A DNA stretch of 35,909 nt from Deltaproteobacteria bacterium (GTDB lineage Bacteria; Myxococcota_A; UBA796; UBA2385). The translations under genes were made by a program, and so were the position numbers. The stretch spans positions 1 through 35,909 of the forward strand of contig JAERSX010000320.1 in assembly GCA_016845285.1 (NCBI GenBank), given 5' to 3'. Shown piece after piece: positions 9,502-17,252 of the stretch. Positions within the stretch are counted from its first letter, which is position 1. Every line of letters begins with the position of its first letter. The notes below the pieces were generated by a model that saw only the letters and a list, made by a program, of their open reading frames with translations, was not told the DNA's origin and searched no databases.

Positions 9502-9530
9502 AGGAGCCTCGAGTGGCGCCGCAGGGGGGA

Positions 9531-9881
<351 letters not shown>

Positions 9882-10178
9882 GGTTTCTCCTTCGGAGCGT
9901 TGTGTCCGTCCTTGCTCCGACTCTTCAGACCCTCCTGGCACCTCGATGCGCAGATCCAGGCGTACCTCCACGGAGGTACACCCATGCGGTGAGCACCGCT
10001 GGCCCGTGGGCGAGCGACGGTCGGCGCCTGGAGATCTGCTCGCGTGCCCGGCTCGCACCCCTCGACCAGGCCGAGATCGACACGGTGGGAGCCGAAGCCT
10101 GACACCTCCGTCCTCAGATCACCCCGGGCGAGTCGAGCACCTCACGGATAGGATCCCCGTGCACCGGAGACTACGACC
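9882..10178. promoter_or_regulatory. Divergent intergenic region between acidic lipoprotein and cytochrome operon
   Basis: About 297 bp without a convincing gene; short frames across it lack signal peptides and ribosome sites. Its one striking element is the palindrome at 9962-9979, listed separately. I found no clear -35/-10 pair on either strand. Confidence 0.45.
9962..9979. promoter_or_regulatory. 18-bp palindrome, candidate operator
   Basis: GTACCTCC (9962-9969) and GGAGGTAC (9972-9979) are perfect 8-bp arms around the dinucleotide AC. It lies 81 bp upstream of the acidic lipoprotein start and about 200 bp upstream of the cytochrome operon. Dyads of this size suit a dimeric regulator such as a MerR, ArsR or TetR type. 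The regulator is not identifiable. Confidence 0.5.
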
Positions 10179-10673
10179 CTGCGCGTCGCCATCCTCACCC
10201 TCGTCACCTCCCTCTGCACCATCTCTTGTGCCGGGGAAAACCCTCCCTGCGACCCCGACGCGGCCGAGCCGAGCGCAATTCTCGGCACAGGTGTCGACGA
10301 GGCCTTCGACCCCATCGAGGCTGGGGACCCGGCCGGTCTGGTCACGGCACCCCAGGGTGGCATGGGCGTGAGCGTCCGCGTGCTCACGACCGGCCTCGAC
10401 CCCGGCTCCGTCGACGTGCTCCTCGACACCGAGATCGACGGCGAGACAGCCGGTAGCTTCCTCAACGAAGGTGTGCGTCTGTACTGCCAGGAGGACGGTG
10501 AGCACGCGATGATCTGGGGCGTGGTCGTCGGCTTCGATCAGGACGACTACGGTACCAACGACAAGCTGCTCAGCCTGGACGGCCAGGAGGTAGACCTCGT
10601 GGTCACCGTCACCGACAAGTTCGACGTCAGCGCCGTGGCCAACGTACCCGTGACCATCGAGGTGGGTGGGTGA
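10179..10673 (+). CDS. Small lipoprotein, first gene of the multihaem cytochrome operon (apparent CTG start)
   Basis: 164 residues if started at CTG 10179. The frame opens after TAG at 10149 and holds no ATG, GTG or TTG before the signal peptide. CTG 10179 has GGAG (10166-10169) 9 nt upstream and gives the lipoprotein signal RVAILTLVTSLCTISC; ACG at 10173 is too close to the same site. An ATG at 10362 would discard the signal and half the protein. The mature part begins with Cys-containing AGENPPCDPD and is then mostly beta-strand-like, ending DVSAVANVPVTIEVGG, suggesting an Ig-like or beta-sandwich fold. The stop overlaps the GTG start of the cytochrome gene (GTGA), so the two are translationally coupled. 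The function is unknown; a partner of the cytochrome is likely. Confidence 0.68.
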   Translation: MRVAILTLVTSLCTISCAGENPPCDPDAAEPSAILGTGVDEAFDPIEAGDPAGLVTAPQGGMGVSVRVLTTGLDPGSVDVLLDTEIDGETAGSFLNEGVRLYCQEDGEHAMIWGVVVGFDQDDYGTNDKLLSLDGQEVDLVVTVTDKFDVSAVANVPVTIEVGG

Positions 10674-12676
10674 AGATCATCCGCCTTGGACTGCTGATCA
10701 TCGGCCTTGGCGGCTGCCCAAGCGAACCGGCCACGCCCACCCACGTGGTCGAGGGCTGCGCCACCTGCCACATGGGCATCGAGCAGGCCCACCCCACCAC
10801 CGAGGACATCGGCCCGAGCGAGTGCACCATCTGCCACGGCGGTGACCCCGGTGCCCTCGATCAGGACGGCGCCCACATCCCCATCCCCGATGACTGGGCC
10901 GAGATCCGTGGCGACGGCCTTCCTGCCGCTCCCGAGGGCTTCATCGGCGACTTCGCACCCGATCAGCTCGACGCCATCGACCCCGACTACCTGCGCTTCA
11001 TCAACCCCGGCGACCTGCGCACAGCGGAGATCGCCTGCGGCGAGTGCCACCCCGAGCAGGTGGCCACGGTGAAGACCTCGATCATGTCGACGAACGCCGG
11101 CCACTACTGGCCCACCCGAAGCTACGCCGACCTGCAAGACGCCACCGCGCTGTACGGCACCTCCGAAATCACCGTCGAAGAGTGCGACCCGGACGCCGGC
11201 ACCGTGTGTGAGCTCACGGTCCTGCGGCCCCAGGACGAGGCCACCATCGAGCAGGCGCTCGCCGACGACGACCTCGATGCCCTCGAACAGATCGCCTACG
11301 ACCACTACCTGGCCAAGTCGTGCAACACCTGCCACGCCGGCGGCTACCCGAAGAACAACAGCCCACACCTCTACCGATCCAGCGGCTGCTCGGCCTGCCA
11401 CATGGTCTACAACGAGGACGGCGTCTACGAGGGCAACGATCCCACGGTGCCGGTGGGCGTTCCCGTTCACGCCAGCCGCCACGAGCTCACCGCCTCGGTG
11501 CCGACGACCCAGTGCGCCACCTGCCACTTCCAGGGTGGGCGGATCGGCCTCAACTTCCGAGGCATCCGTGAGGGCGGCTTCTCCGAGGCGCCCCCCAACG
11601 CTCAGGTCTGGGCAGCTGGCAGCGCCTATGGCCACGTCTCCGGCTACTACTTCGTCGACGAAGACACCACGAACGACGTGGACGAGACCCCGCCCGACCT
11701 CCACCACACCGCCGGCATGCACTGCGCCGACTGCCACGTGGGCACCGATGTGCACGGAGACGGCCAGCTCCACAGCGCCTCCAAGACCCAGTTCGACCTG
11801 CGCTGCGAGGACTGCCACGGAGACGCCCGTGATGCCGCCGAGCCCGACGAGGAGGGGATCTTCCGCACCGAGCAAGGCCGGCCCCTGCCCCAGCTCTCCC
11901 AGGGAGAAGACGGCGGCGTGGTGCTCACGAGCCAGGTGACGGGCGTCGTGTTCGACGTGCCGCAGCCCGCCACCATCCTCGCGGGCGACGAGGCCAGCGA
12001 CGAGATGCGGGCCGCCATGGAGCCACGCGAGAGCGATGGCTGGTCGCACCCCGACAGCCTCACCTGTGACACCTGCCACAACAGCTGGCAGCTCTACTGC
12101 CTGGGCTGCCACGTCACCCTCGACATGCGGCTCAACCAGGTCGACTACCAGACCGGCAGCAAGACGCCCGGCAACGTACGCGGCAGCCGGGACATCTGGA
12201 TGTTGGACCACCTGCTGCTCAGCAAGCGCACAGACGGGATGATCCAGGCGACCAACCCGAGCCAGCACGTCCAGCTCACGGTCATCGACTTCGAGGGCGA
12301 GGTCCGCATCGGTCGCGACGACGGCGAGGCCGGGTCCACCGGCGTCTTCCGCAGCAACGCCACCACCGATGCCCAGGCCGGCTTCGCTCCCTTCTTCCAG
12401 CACACGAGCTCCGCCGAGCCCCGCCCCTGCATCACATGTCACCCCGTGGATGCCTCAGCCGACGAGCAGACCCGTGTGAAGGGCACCTACGGCTTCGGCA
12501 CGGGCGAGTTCGTGCTCGACAATCCCGACGGCGACCCCGTGGACCCGCTGCAGTTCCTCGACGCAGACGGAAACCAGACGAGCGCCTTTGCGCATCCAGG
12601 CACCGGCCCCCTCGACGCCGACACCATCGAGCGCGCGCTGTCCGTCACCGTGGACCCTCCCGAGGAGGACGAGTGA
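10670..12676 (+). CDS. Undecahaem c-type cytochrome lipoprotein
   Basis: 668 residues from GTG 10670, overlapping the previous stop by 4 bp. A lipoprotein signal ends in lipobox LGGC (Cys16). Eleven CxxCH haem-attachment motifs begin at residues 30, 52, 123, 218, 240, 282, 352, 379, 466, 477 and 587. Many further His residues could be distal ligands. A cytochrome with this many haems is assembled in the periplasm and would sit on a membrane lipid anchor, probably to carry electrons through the envelope to or from an external partner. It compares in size and haem number with the MtrC/OmcA/UndA surface cytochromes, but I see no clear homology to those by eye. A multihaem reductase is the main alternative. 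No porin or periplasmic partner cytochrome is visible in the window. Confidence 0.92.
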   Translation: MKIIRLGLLIIGLGGCPSEPATPTHVVEGCATCHMGIEQAHPTTEDIGPSECTICHGGDPGALDQDGAHIPIPDDWAEIRGDGLPAAPEGFIGDFAPDQLDAIDPDYLRFINPGDLRTAEIACGECHPEQVATVKTSIMSTNAGHYWPTRSYADLQDATALYGTSEITVEECDPDAGTVCELTVLRPQDEATIEQALADDDLDALEQIAYDHYLAKSCNTCHAGGYPKNNSPHLYRSSGCSACHMVYNEDGVYEGNDPTVPVGVPVHASRHELTASVPTTQCATCHFQGGRIGLNFRGIREGGFSEAPPNAQVWAAGSAYGHVSGYYFVDEDTTNDVDETPPDLHHTAGMHCADCHVGTDVHGDGQLHSASKTQFDLRCEDCHGDARDAAEPDEEGIFRTEQGRPLPQLSQGEDGGVVLTSQVTGVVFDVPQPATILAGDEASDEMRAAMEPRESDGWSHPDSLTCDTCHNSWQLYCLGCHVTLDMRLNQVDYQTGSKTPGNVRGSRDIWMLDHLLLSKRTDGMIQATNPSQHVQLTVIDFEGEVRIGRDDGEAGSTGVFRSNATTDAQAGFAPFFQHTSSAEPRPCITCHPVDASADEQTRVKGTYGFGTGEFVLDNPDGDPVDPLQFLDADGNQTSAFAHPGTGPLDADTIERALSVTVDPPEEDE

Positions 12677-13671
12677 GACCGACACTGCTCGCCGCCGCGC
12701 TGAGCCTGGTTGGCTGCAAGGACCGGGCACCCGTCGACGACACCGGCCCCGCCAACGATGGCCTGCTCTACGAGCTCGTCGGCGACGACTTCGATCACGG
12801 TGTGCTGCTGGCAGCCTGGGAAGACGGAGATCGCCTGCGCGTCGTGGGCGGTGCCCTCAGCGGGGGCGCCGGCCACCAGGTCACCATCCACGACAGCGGC
12901 AGCCTGTGCGAGGAGGGGGTGCTCGTCGACCAGGCGCAGTGGTGGATCCACGGCGCCGAGCCCGGCAGCCAGAAGTACTACACCGTGGGTGAGCAAGGCA
13001 GCATCTACAGCTGGAACGACCGCACCCCAACCGATGAGTCCGTCGACTCCGAGGCCACCTTCTACGGGGTCTACGACGACGGCACCGTGGTCTGGGCCGT
13101 CGGCGGCGACCCGGCCACGGGCCTGGGCGAGGTCTGGGCCCGCGGGCCGTCGGGCTGGGAGCTCCAGGCCAGCGAGATCCCCGGAATCCTCTACAAGGTC
13201 TGGGATGGCTGGATCGTGGGCGACCAGCAGGCCCTCCGAATGGTGGGCGGCGAGCTCGAGGCCACCGAGGCGGACACCAAGCTGCTCACCGTGCGCGGAC
13301 GGGACGCAGGCGACGACGTGTGGGCCGTGGGCGGCACCTCGGGCGCCGAGGTTCGCCACTGGAGCGGCAGCGCGTGGGAAGAGGTGGGCACCGACCTGCT
13401 GGGCGTGCCGCTGAGCGGGGTCTGGACGGCACCCGAGCACGACGTGTACGTGGCGGGCAGCTTCGGCACCATGGCCCGCCTGCCACCGGACAGCACCGAG
13501 TGGCAGATGCCCGATCTCCCGCTCACGAGCGACGACTTCCACGCCGTCTACCCCTTCGGAGACGAGATCTGGTACGTGGGCGGCAACCTGTTGACCTCGG
13601 GCACCGACTACCACGGCACCATCGCCCGAGAAGGCGAGACGCTCATGGAGCTCGAGCTGGACGGCTGCTGA
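12673..13671 (+). CDS. Beta-propeller-like lipoprotein, third gene of the cytochrome operon
   Basis: 332 residues from GTG 12673, overlapping the cytochrome stop by 4 bp (GTGA). The signal peptide LLAAALSLVGC gives a lipid-anchored Cys. The body has six or seven repeats of about 45 residues with a VWAVGG-type strand: YYTVGEQGSIYSW, VVWAVGGDPATG, WIVGDQQALRMVG, DVWAVGGTSGAEV, DVYVAGSFGTMAR and IWYVGGNLLTSG. This is typical of a Kelch/YCF48-like beta-propeller, used for protein binding rather than catalysis. Coupling to the cytochrome suggests it docks or stabilises that protein on the surface (inference). The gene ends 9 bp before the stop of a convergent hydrolase gene. Confidence 0.85.
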   Translation: MRPTLLAAALSLVGCKDRAPVDDTGPANDGLLYELVGDDFDHGVLLAAWEDGDRLRVVGGALSGGAGHQVTIHDSGSLCEEGVLVDQAQWWIHGAEPGSQKYYTVGEQGSIYSWNDRTPTDESVDSEATFYGVYDDGTVVWAVGGDPATGLGEVWARGPSGWELQASEIPGILYKVWDGWIVGDQQALRMVGGELEATEADTKLLTVRGRDAGDDVWAVGGTSGAEVRHWSGSAWEEVGTDLLGVPLSGVWTAPEHDVYVAGSFGTMARLPPDSTEWQMPDLPLTSDDFHAVYPFGDEIWYVGGNLLTSGTDYHGTIAREGETLMELELDGC

Positions 13672-13684
13672 GCCGCCGCCTCAG
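13668..13684. terminator. Hairpin spanning two convergent stop codons
   Basis: CTGAG (13668-13672) and CTCAG (13680-13684) pair around a 7-nt GC loop. The plus-strand TGA and the minus-strand TGA each lie in one arm. It is short and without a T-tract, so weak evidence for a terminator. Confidence 0.3.
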
Positions 13685-14733
13685 AGAGGCTCGACGGCTC
13701 CGGTGGCCAGCAACGCCTCGTAGCCCTCGCCACCTGAGGCCCACCAGGCCTCACCGACCTCGTCGAGCTGGGCCTCTTCGAGGGCCGCAGCCGTGAGCAG
13801 AGACCGCAGCGTGGCGCTGATCTCCTCGTCGGAGAAGCTGTTGTTCGAGCCCGTGCACAGCATGGTGCACATGATGTCGGTGTCGGACTCGAAGTCACAG
13901 TGGTCGGCCTCGGTGAGGCTCAGGGCGACCGCATCGGGAGCGGCCGTGAACCAGGCGCTGCCGTTGCCGCTGCTGTTGCAGCTTCCGGGCTCGCCGAGCA
14001 GACCGTAGAGGACGGGCGCATCGGGAGCCGCGGCCTCGCCCAGTCCGTCCGCGTCGACACCGTCCAGGGTGATGACCGCGACGGCATCGGGGTCATCGGC
14101 CCCCGCAACCACTGCTGCGAGGCCACCCGCGGAGTGACCGATGTAGAGCCGAGAACCCGCCTCGAGGGCGTCGGCCAAGGACACGAGATCTGCGGCGTTC
14201 TGGCCATGATCGGTGTCCCAGATGCTCGAGTGGCACAGCGTAGGCACCGCGACCGACAGCCCCCAGCTCGCGAGGTGGTAGCCATGACCCTCGACGTGGG
14301 TTCCATCGCGTGCGAAGCCATGAGCGAGGACAGCCAGGGTGTCGGAGGGCCCGTCGGCCGGGTCGAAGATGGCCACGTCCGGCGCACAGCCTCCACCCAG
14401 ATCGACCTGTCGGGTCGTGACCGTCACGCCGTGCGACCCCGTCTGTGACAGATCAGCGAGGGGCTCGTCGGGATCGTCGTCATCCTCCGGATCGTCGTCA
14501 TCGTCCGGATCATCATCATCGTCCGGATCATCACCGTCGGGATCGTCGCCATCGTCTGGTTGATCGGTGTCGTCGCCGTCATCGTTCTCGCCGTCACCGT
14601 CGCCGTCACCGTCACCGTCGCCGTCGCCGTTCCCCGGATCTTCCGCCGGCGAACCGACGTCGTGGGTTGGCCCTTCCCCATCAATCTCCGCACACCCGAG
14701 CAACAACAGCACCAAGGTCAAACTGCGACTCAT
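13681..14733 (-). CDS. Lipoprotein alpha/beta hydrolase with Asp-rich tether
   Basis: 350 residues; ATG at 14733 has GGAGG just upstream. The lipobox LLLGC (Cys14) is followed by a tether at 30-92 of Gly-Asp then Asp-Pro repeats. The catalytic domain (about 100-350) has oxyanion motif HGF (138-140), nucleophile elbow GHSAGG with Ser201, candidate acid Asp224 or Asp227 after ITLDGV, and His278 in EADHCDF. This fits the chlorophyllase/dienelactone/PET-hydrolase-like branch of secreted serine hydrolases, which cleave esters. Several Cys (116, 167, 252, 279 and later) may form disulfides, consistent with export. The substrate is unknown. It is divergent from a TetR regulator with a candidate operator between them, so its expression may be controlled by that regulator (inference). 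Confidence 0.87.
   Translation of the reverse strand: MSRSLTLVLLLLGCAEIDGEGPTHDVGSPAEDPGNGDGDGDGDGDGDGENDDGDDTDQPDDGDDPDGDDPDDDDDPDDDDDPEDDDDPDEPLADLSQTGSHGVTVTTRQVDLGGGCAPDVAIFDPADGPSDTLAVLAHGFARDGTHVEGHGYHLASWGLSVAVPTLCHSSIWDTDHGQNAADLVSLADALEAGSRLYIGHSAGGLAAVVAGADDPDAVAVITLDGVDADGLGEAAAPDAPVLYGLLGEPGSCNSSGNGSAWFTAAPDAVALSLTEADHCDFESDTDIMCTMLCTGSNNSFSDEEISATLRSLLTAAALEEAQLDEVGEAWWASGGEGYEALLATGAVEPL
14455..14640. repeat. Tandem repeat coding the Asp-Pro/Gly-Asp tether
   Basis: About five imperfect copies of an 18-bp unit beginning GGATCGTCGTCATC lie at roughly 14470-14560. A 6-bp GTCACC/GTCGCC array follows at about 14590-14630. On the coding strand they give DDPDDD and GDGDGD runs in the tether of the hydrolase lipoprotein. 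Confidence 0.75.
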
Positions 14734-14774
14734 GACCGCCTCCGTCCCGGCCTTATAGAACCTGCGAACCGACT

Positions 14775-14794
14775 TGTCTACTCATGGGTAGGCA
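14775..14794. promoter_or_regulatory. Imperfect 20-bp palindrome, candidate TetR-family operator
   Basis: TGTCTAC (14775-14781), a 6-bp spacer TCATGG and GTAGGCA (14788-14794) pair at eight of ten positions. It lies midway in the 94-bp gap between the divergent hydrolase and TetR-family genes. This is the usual place for an autoregulatory TetR site. Confidence 0.45.
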
Positions 14795-14827
14795 TTTGGC
14801 TCCCGAGCAGACGTTAGACCGGCCCCG

Positions 14828-15409
14828 ATGGGCACCAAGCGAACCTCTCCCGAAGCCATCCTGGACGCCGCGGAGCACGCCTTCGGGACCGACGGCTACA
14901 CCGGTGCCCGACTGGCCGACATCTCCGCTGCCGTGGGCATTCGCAGGCCGAGCCTGCTCTACCACTTCAAGACCAAGGACGCGCTCTACAACGCGGTGGT
15001 CCTGCGCCTCTTCGAGTCTCTGAGAGAGACCTTCACCGAAGCCTTCGAGGCAGGTGGCAGCTTCGAAGACCGCATGCTGCGACTGATGAGCGCCTACCTC
15101 GCCTTCCTCGACGAGCGCCCCGCCTTCGCGCCCCTCGTCATCCGGGAGATCCTCGACGGCCACGGCCCTGGTCGACACCTCCTCGAGACCCGGCTCGTGC
15201 CCTTGCTCGACCTCATCGAGCAGTGGCTGGCGCAGGCGGGAGGCGGCGAGATCCCCGAAGGCGTCCAGATTCGAAGCGCCATCATGCATCTCGGCAGCAA
15301 CGCGATCCTCCACGCTGCAGCAGGGCCACTGCAGGGGCCGTTGTGGGGCTCCGATGGGGGCACCCTGGACCTGGCCCGGCGGCTCTTGCTCGCGGAGGAC
15401 CGTGCGTGA
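14828..15409 (+). CDS. TetR/AcrR family transcriptional regulator
   Basis: 193 residues from ATG 14828. The N-terminal 60 residues have the TetR helix-turn-helix: a helix EAILDAAEHAFG, then TGARLADISAAVGIRRPSLL and YHFKTKDALYNAV, close to the family consensus. The remaining all-helical part (about 65-190) is a ligand-binding and dimerisation domain of ordinary size and gives no clue to the ligand. It is divergent from the hydrolase lipoprotein and lies 52 bp upstream of mutA on the same strand, so it could control the hydrolase, the mutase genes, or both. The candidate operator at 14775-14794 favours the divergent pair, including itself. Confidence 0.93.
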   Translation: MGTKRTSPEAILDAAEHAFGTDGYTGARLADISAAVGIRRPSLLYHFKTKDALYNAVVLRLFESLRETFTEAFEAGGSFEDRMLRLMSAYLAFLDERPAFAPLVIREILDGHGPGRHLLETRLVPLLDLIEQWLAQAGGGEIPEGVQIRSAIMHLGSNAILHAAAGPLQGPLWGSDGGTLDLARRLLLAEDRA

Positions 15410-15415
15410 CCCGGA

Positions 15416-15427
15416 GGGCTGTAGCCC
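15416..15427. terminator. Small GC hairpin after the TetR gene
   Basis: GGGC (15416-15419) pairs with GCCC (15424-15427) around TGTA, just past the TetR stop codon and 34 bp before mutA. It is weak, without a T-tract, and may not stop transcription. Confidence 0.25.
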
Positions 15428-15461
15428 CCCTGAGAGGCCGGCCCCGTGATAGCTCCGGTGC

Positions 15462-17252
15462 ATGTCGGACTCCCCCTCCTTCGCAGACGTCGACCCCACC
15501 CCACGTGCAGCCTGGCGCGCCCTCGTCGAGGCCGGGCTGAAGGGCGCCTCCTTCGAGCGGCGCACGTCGCGGACCCTGCCCGGGGGGGTGGTGCTGCCGG
15601 TGCTGGCCACCGCCCATGACGCTGTGGACAGCGGGCTCCCGGGTCTCGCCCCGTACCCCCGAGGCACCGCGGCCAGGCCGGGCTGGAAGACCGCGGTCTG
15701 TCACCCGAGCCATGCACCCGAGCTGGGCGCACGACTCGCCCTGGACGCCGCGCGTGGCGCCACGGCCTGCTGGCTCGAGGCCCCGCTCGCCGATGGACCC
15801 CACGACGATCAGGCCGACGACGAGAGCCTCGCCTTCCCGGTGGGCCTCGAGCTCTACTTCGGCCCGGGCGTCATGGACCTCGACGCAGGCGAGGAGCTGC
15901 TCGACCCCACCCTCTGGGAAGGCCGCGGCCGGGTCTGCTTCGGGGCCGATCCTGCCACCCTCGCAGCCCGTACCTCCAGCCCACTGGACCTCGACGAGGC
16001 GGCCGAGCTCGCCCTGGCTGCCTCCGCAGTCACAGCCGAAGACCTCGATCTGCGCGTGCTCCTCGTCGACACCGGCTACGCCCACGATGCCGGCGCCGAC
16101 GACGTCCTCGACCTCGCCCTGGCCTTGGCCACCACCGTCGCCTGGCTGCGCGAGCTCACGGGCCGCGGCCTCTCGCTCCACGACGCCCTCGCACAGCAAG
16201 TCCACCATCTCCGCGTCGGCACGGCCCCCTTCGCGAGCATCGCCAAGCTCCGTGCCTTCCGCTCTGTCGTGGCGCGCGTCTGCGAAGCCGCGGGCGACGT
16301 CGAAGCCGCCCGGGCCCTGGTCATCGTCTCCAGCCTGGGAGCCCGGCACCTGAGCCGCGTCGACGCACCGGTCAACGTGCTCCGCAACACCTCCGCCTGC
16401 TTCGCCGGCGCCCTGGGTGGGGCTCAGGTGGTGGCCTCACGGCCCCACGACGCCCTGCGACCCCAGCCCGGAGAGGCCGGACGCCGCATCGCGCGCAACA
16501 CGCCGCTGATGCTCGACCTGGAGGCCGGTCTCGCCGATGTGGCCGATCCCATCGGAGGCTCCTGGTCCATCGAACAGCTGACCGCCGACCTCGCGGGCGC
16601 GGCCTGGGCCCGCTTCCAGGAGCTGGAGGCCCACGGGGGCCTGGGCGCGGTCCTCACGAGCGGCTGGTTGGCGTCGGAGGTGGACGTGGCCTGGGAGCGA
16701 CAGGCGAAGGCCTTGCGGCGCCGCAAGGCTCAGCTCACCGGCGTGAGCGCCTTCGCCGCACTCGACGAGGCCCCGGTACAGGTACCTCAGGCGAGGGGCC
16801 CCTTCCCGCTGCGCCGCTGGGCCGCCGGCTTCGAGGCTCTGCGTGCCCGCGCCCACGCCTGGGAAGCGACCCACGGCGCTCCTCCGCACGTCACCGTGGC
16901 CACCCTCGGCCCCGAGGCCCACCACACCGCCCGCACCACCTGGGTGCGCAACGCCCTGGCGGCCGGTGGCTTCCACACCGAGGAGCTCGATGGACAGGCG
17001 CTCCCCGCCACACTGCCCACGCCCCTCGCCGTGCTGAGCGCCCCCGACGGTCGGGTCGACGCCGAGGGGGTGGGCACGCTCGCCAGGCTCGTGTCCGCTG
17101 GCGCCCGCCACGTCCGCATCGCTGGCCGCCCTGGCGCGCAGGCCGAGGCCCACACCGCTGCTGGCGCCGCCGGCTGGATGGGGGTGGGAGACGACCTCGA
17201 GGCGCTGCTGGCCGAATTCCATGACGTCCTCGGCCGCGAGGTGAGCCCGTGA
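15462..17252 (+). CDS. mutA: Methylmalonyl-CoA mutase small (beta) subunit
   Basis: 596 residues, ATG 15462. It aligns by eye with the mutase barrel: PLVLATAH-type start, then ARTSSPLDLDEAAELAL, NVLRNTSACFAGALGGAQVVASRPHDAL, RIARNTPLMLDLEAGLADVADPIGGSWSIE. The last 130 residues correspond to the B12-binding domain but lack the DxHxxG cobalamin motif, as expected for the non-catalytic subunit of the heterodimeric enzyme. It pairs with MutB to interconvert (R)-methylmalonyl-CoA and succinyl-CoA in propionyl-CoA metabolism. Its stop overlaps the mutB start by 4 bp (GTGA). It is slightly shorter than the Propionibacterium subunit (about 640). Confidence 0.93.
   Translation: MSDSPSFADVDPTPRAAWRALVEAGLKGASFERRTSRTLPGGVVLPVLATAHDAVDSGLPGLAPYPRGTAARPGWKTAVCHPSHAPELGARLALDAARGATACWLEAPLADGPHDDQADDESLAFPVGLELYFGPGVMDLDAGEELLDPTLWEGRGRVCFGADPATLAARTSSPLDLDEAAELALAASAVTAEDLDLRVLLVDTGYAHDAGADDVLDLALALATTVAWLRELTGRGLSLHDALAQQVHHLRVGTAPFASIAKLRAFRSVVARVCEAAGDVEAARALVIVSSLGARHLSRVDAPVNVLRNTSACFAGALGGAQVVASRPHDALRPQPGEAGRRIARNTPLMLDLEAGLADVADPIGGSWSIEQLTADLAGAAWARFQELEAHGGLGAVLTSGWLASEVDVAWERQAKALRRRKAQLTGVSAFAALDEAPVQVPQARGPFPLRRWAAGFEALRARAHAWEATHGAPPHVTVATLGPEAHHTARTTWVRNALAAGGFHTEELDGQALPATLPTPLAVLSAPDGRVDAEGVGTLARLVSAGARHVRIAGRPGAQAEAHTAAGAAGWMGVGDDLEALLAEFHDVLGREVSP

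Noticed and set aside
9882..10058. Longer start for the acidic lipoprotein
   Set aside because: It would bury the signal peptide inside the protein; ATG 9881 has a proper ribosome site.
10547..12442. Minus-strand open frame (631 codons) opposite the cytochrome gene
   Set aside because: The plus strand carries eleven CxxCH motifs and a signal peptide; the antisense frame is Gly/Ala/Val-rich noise.
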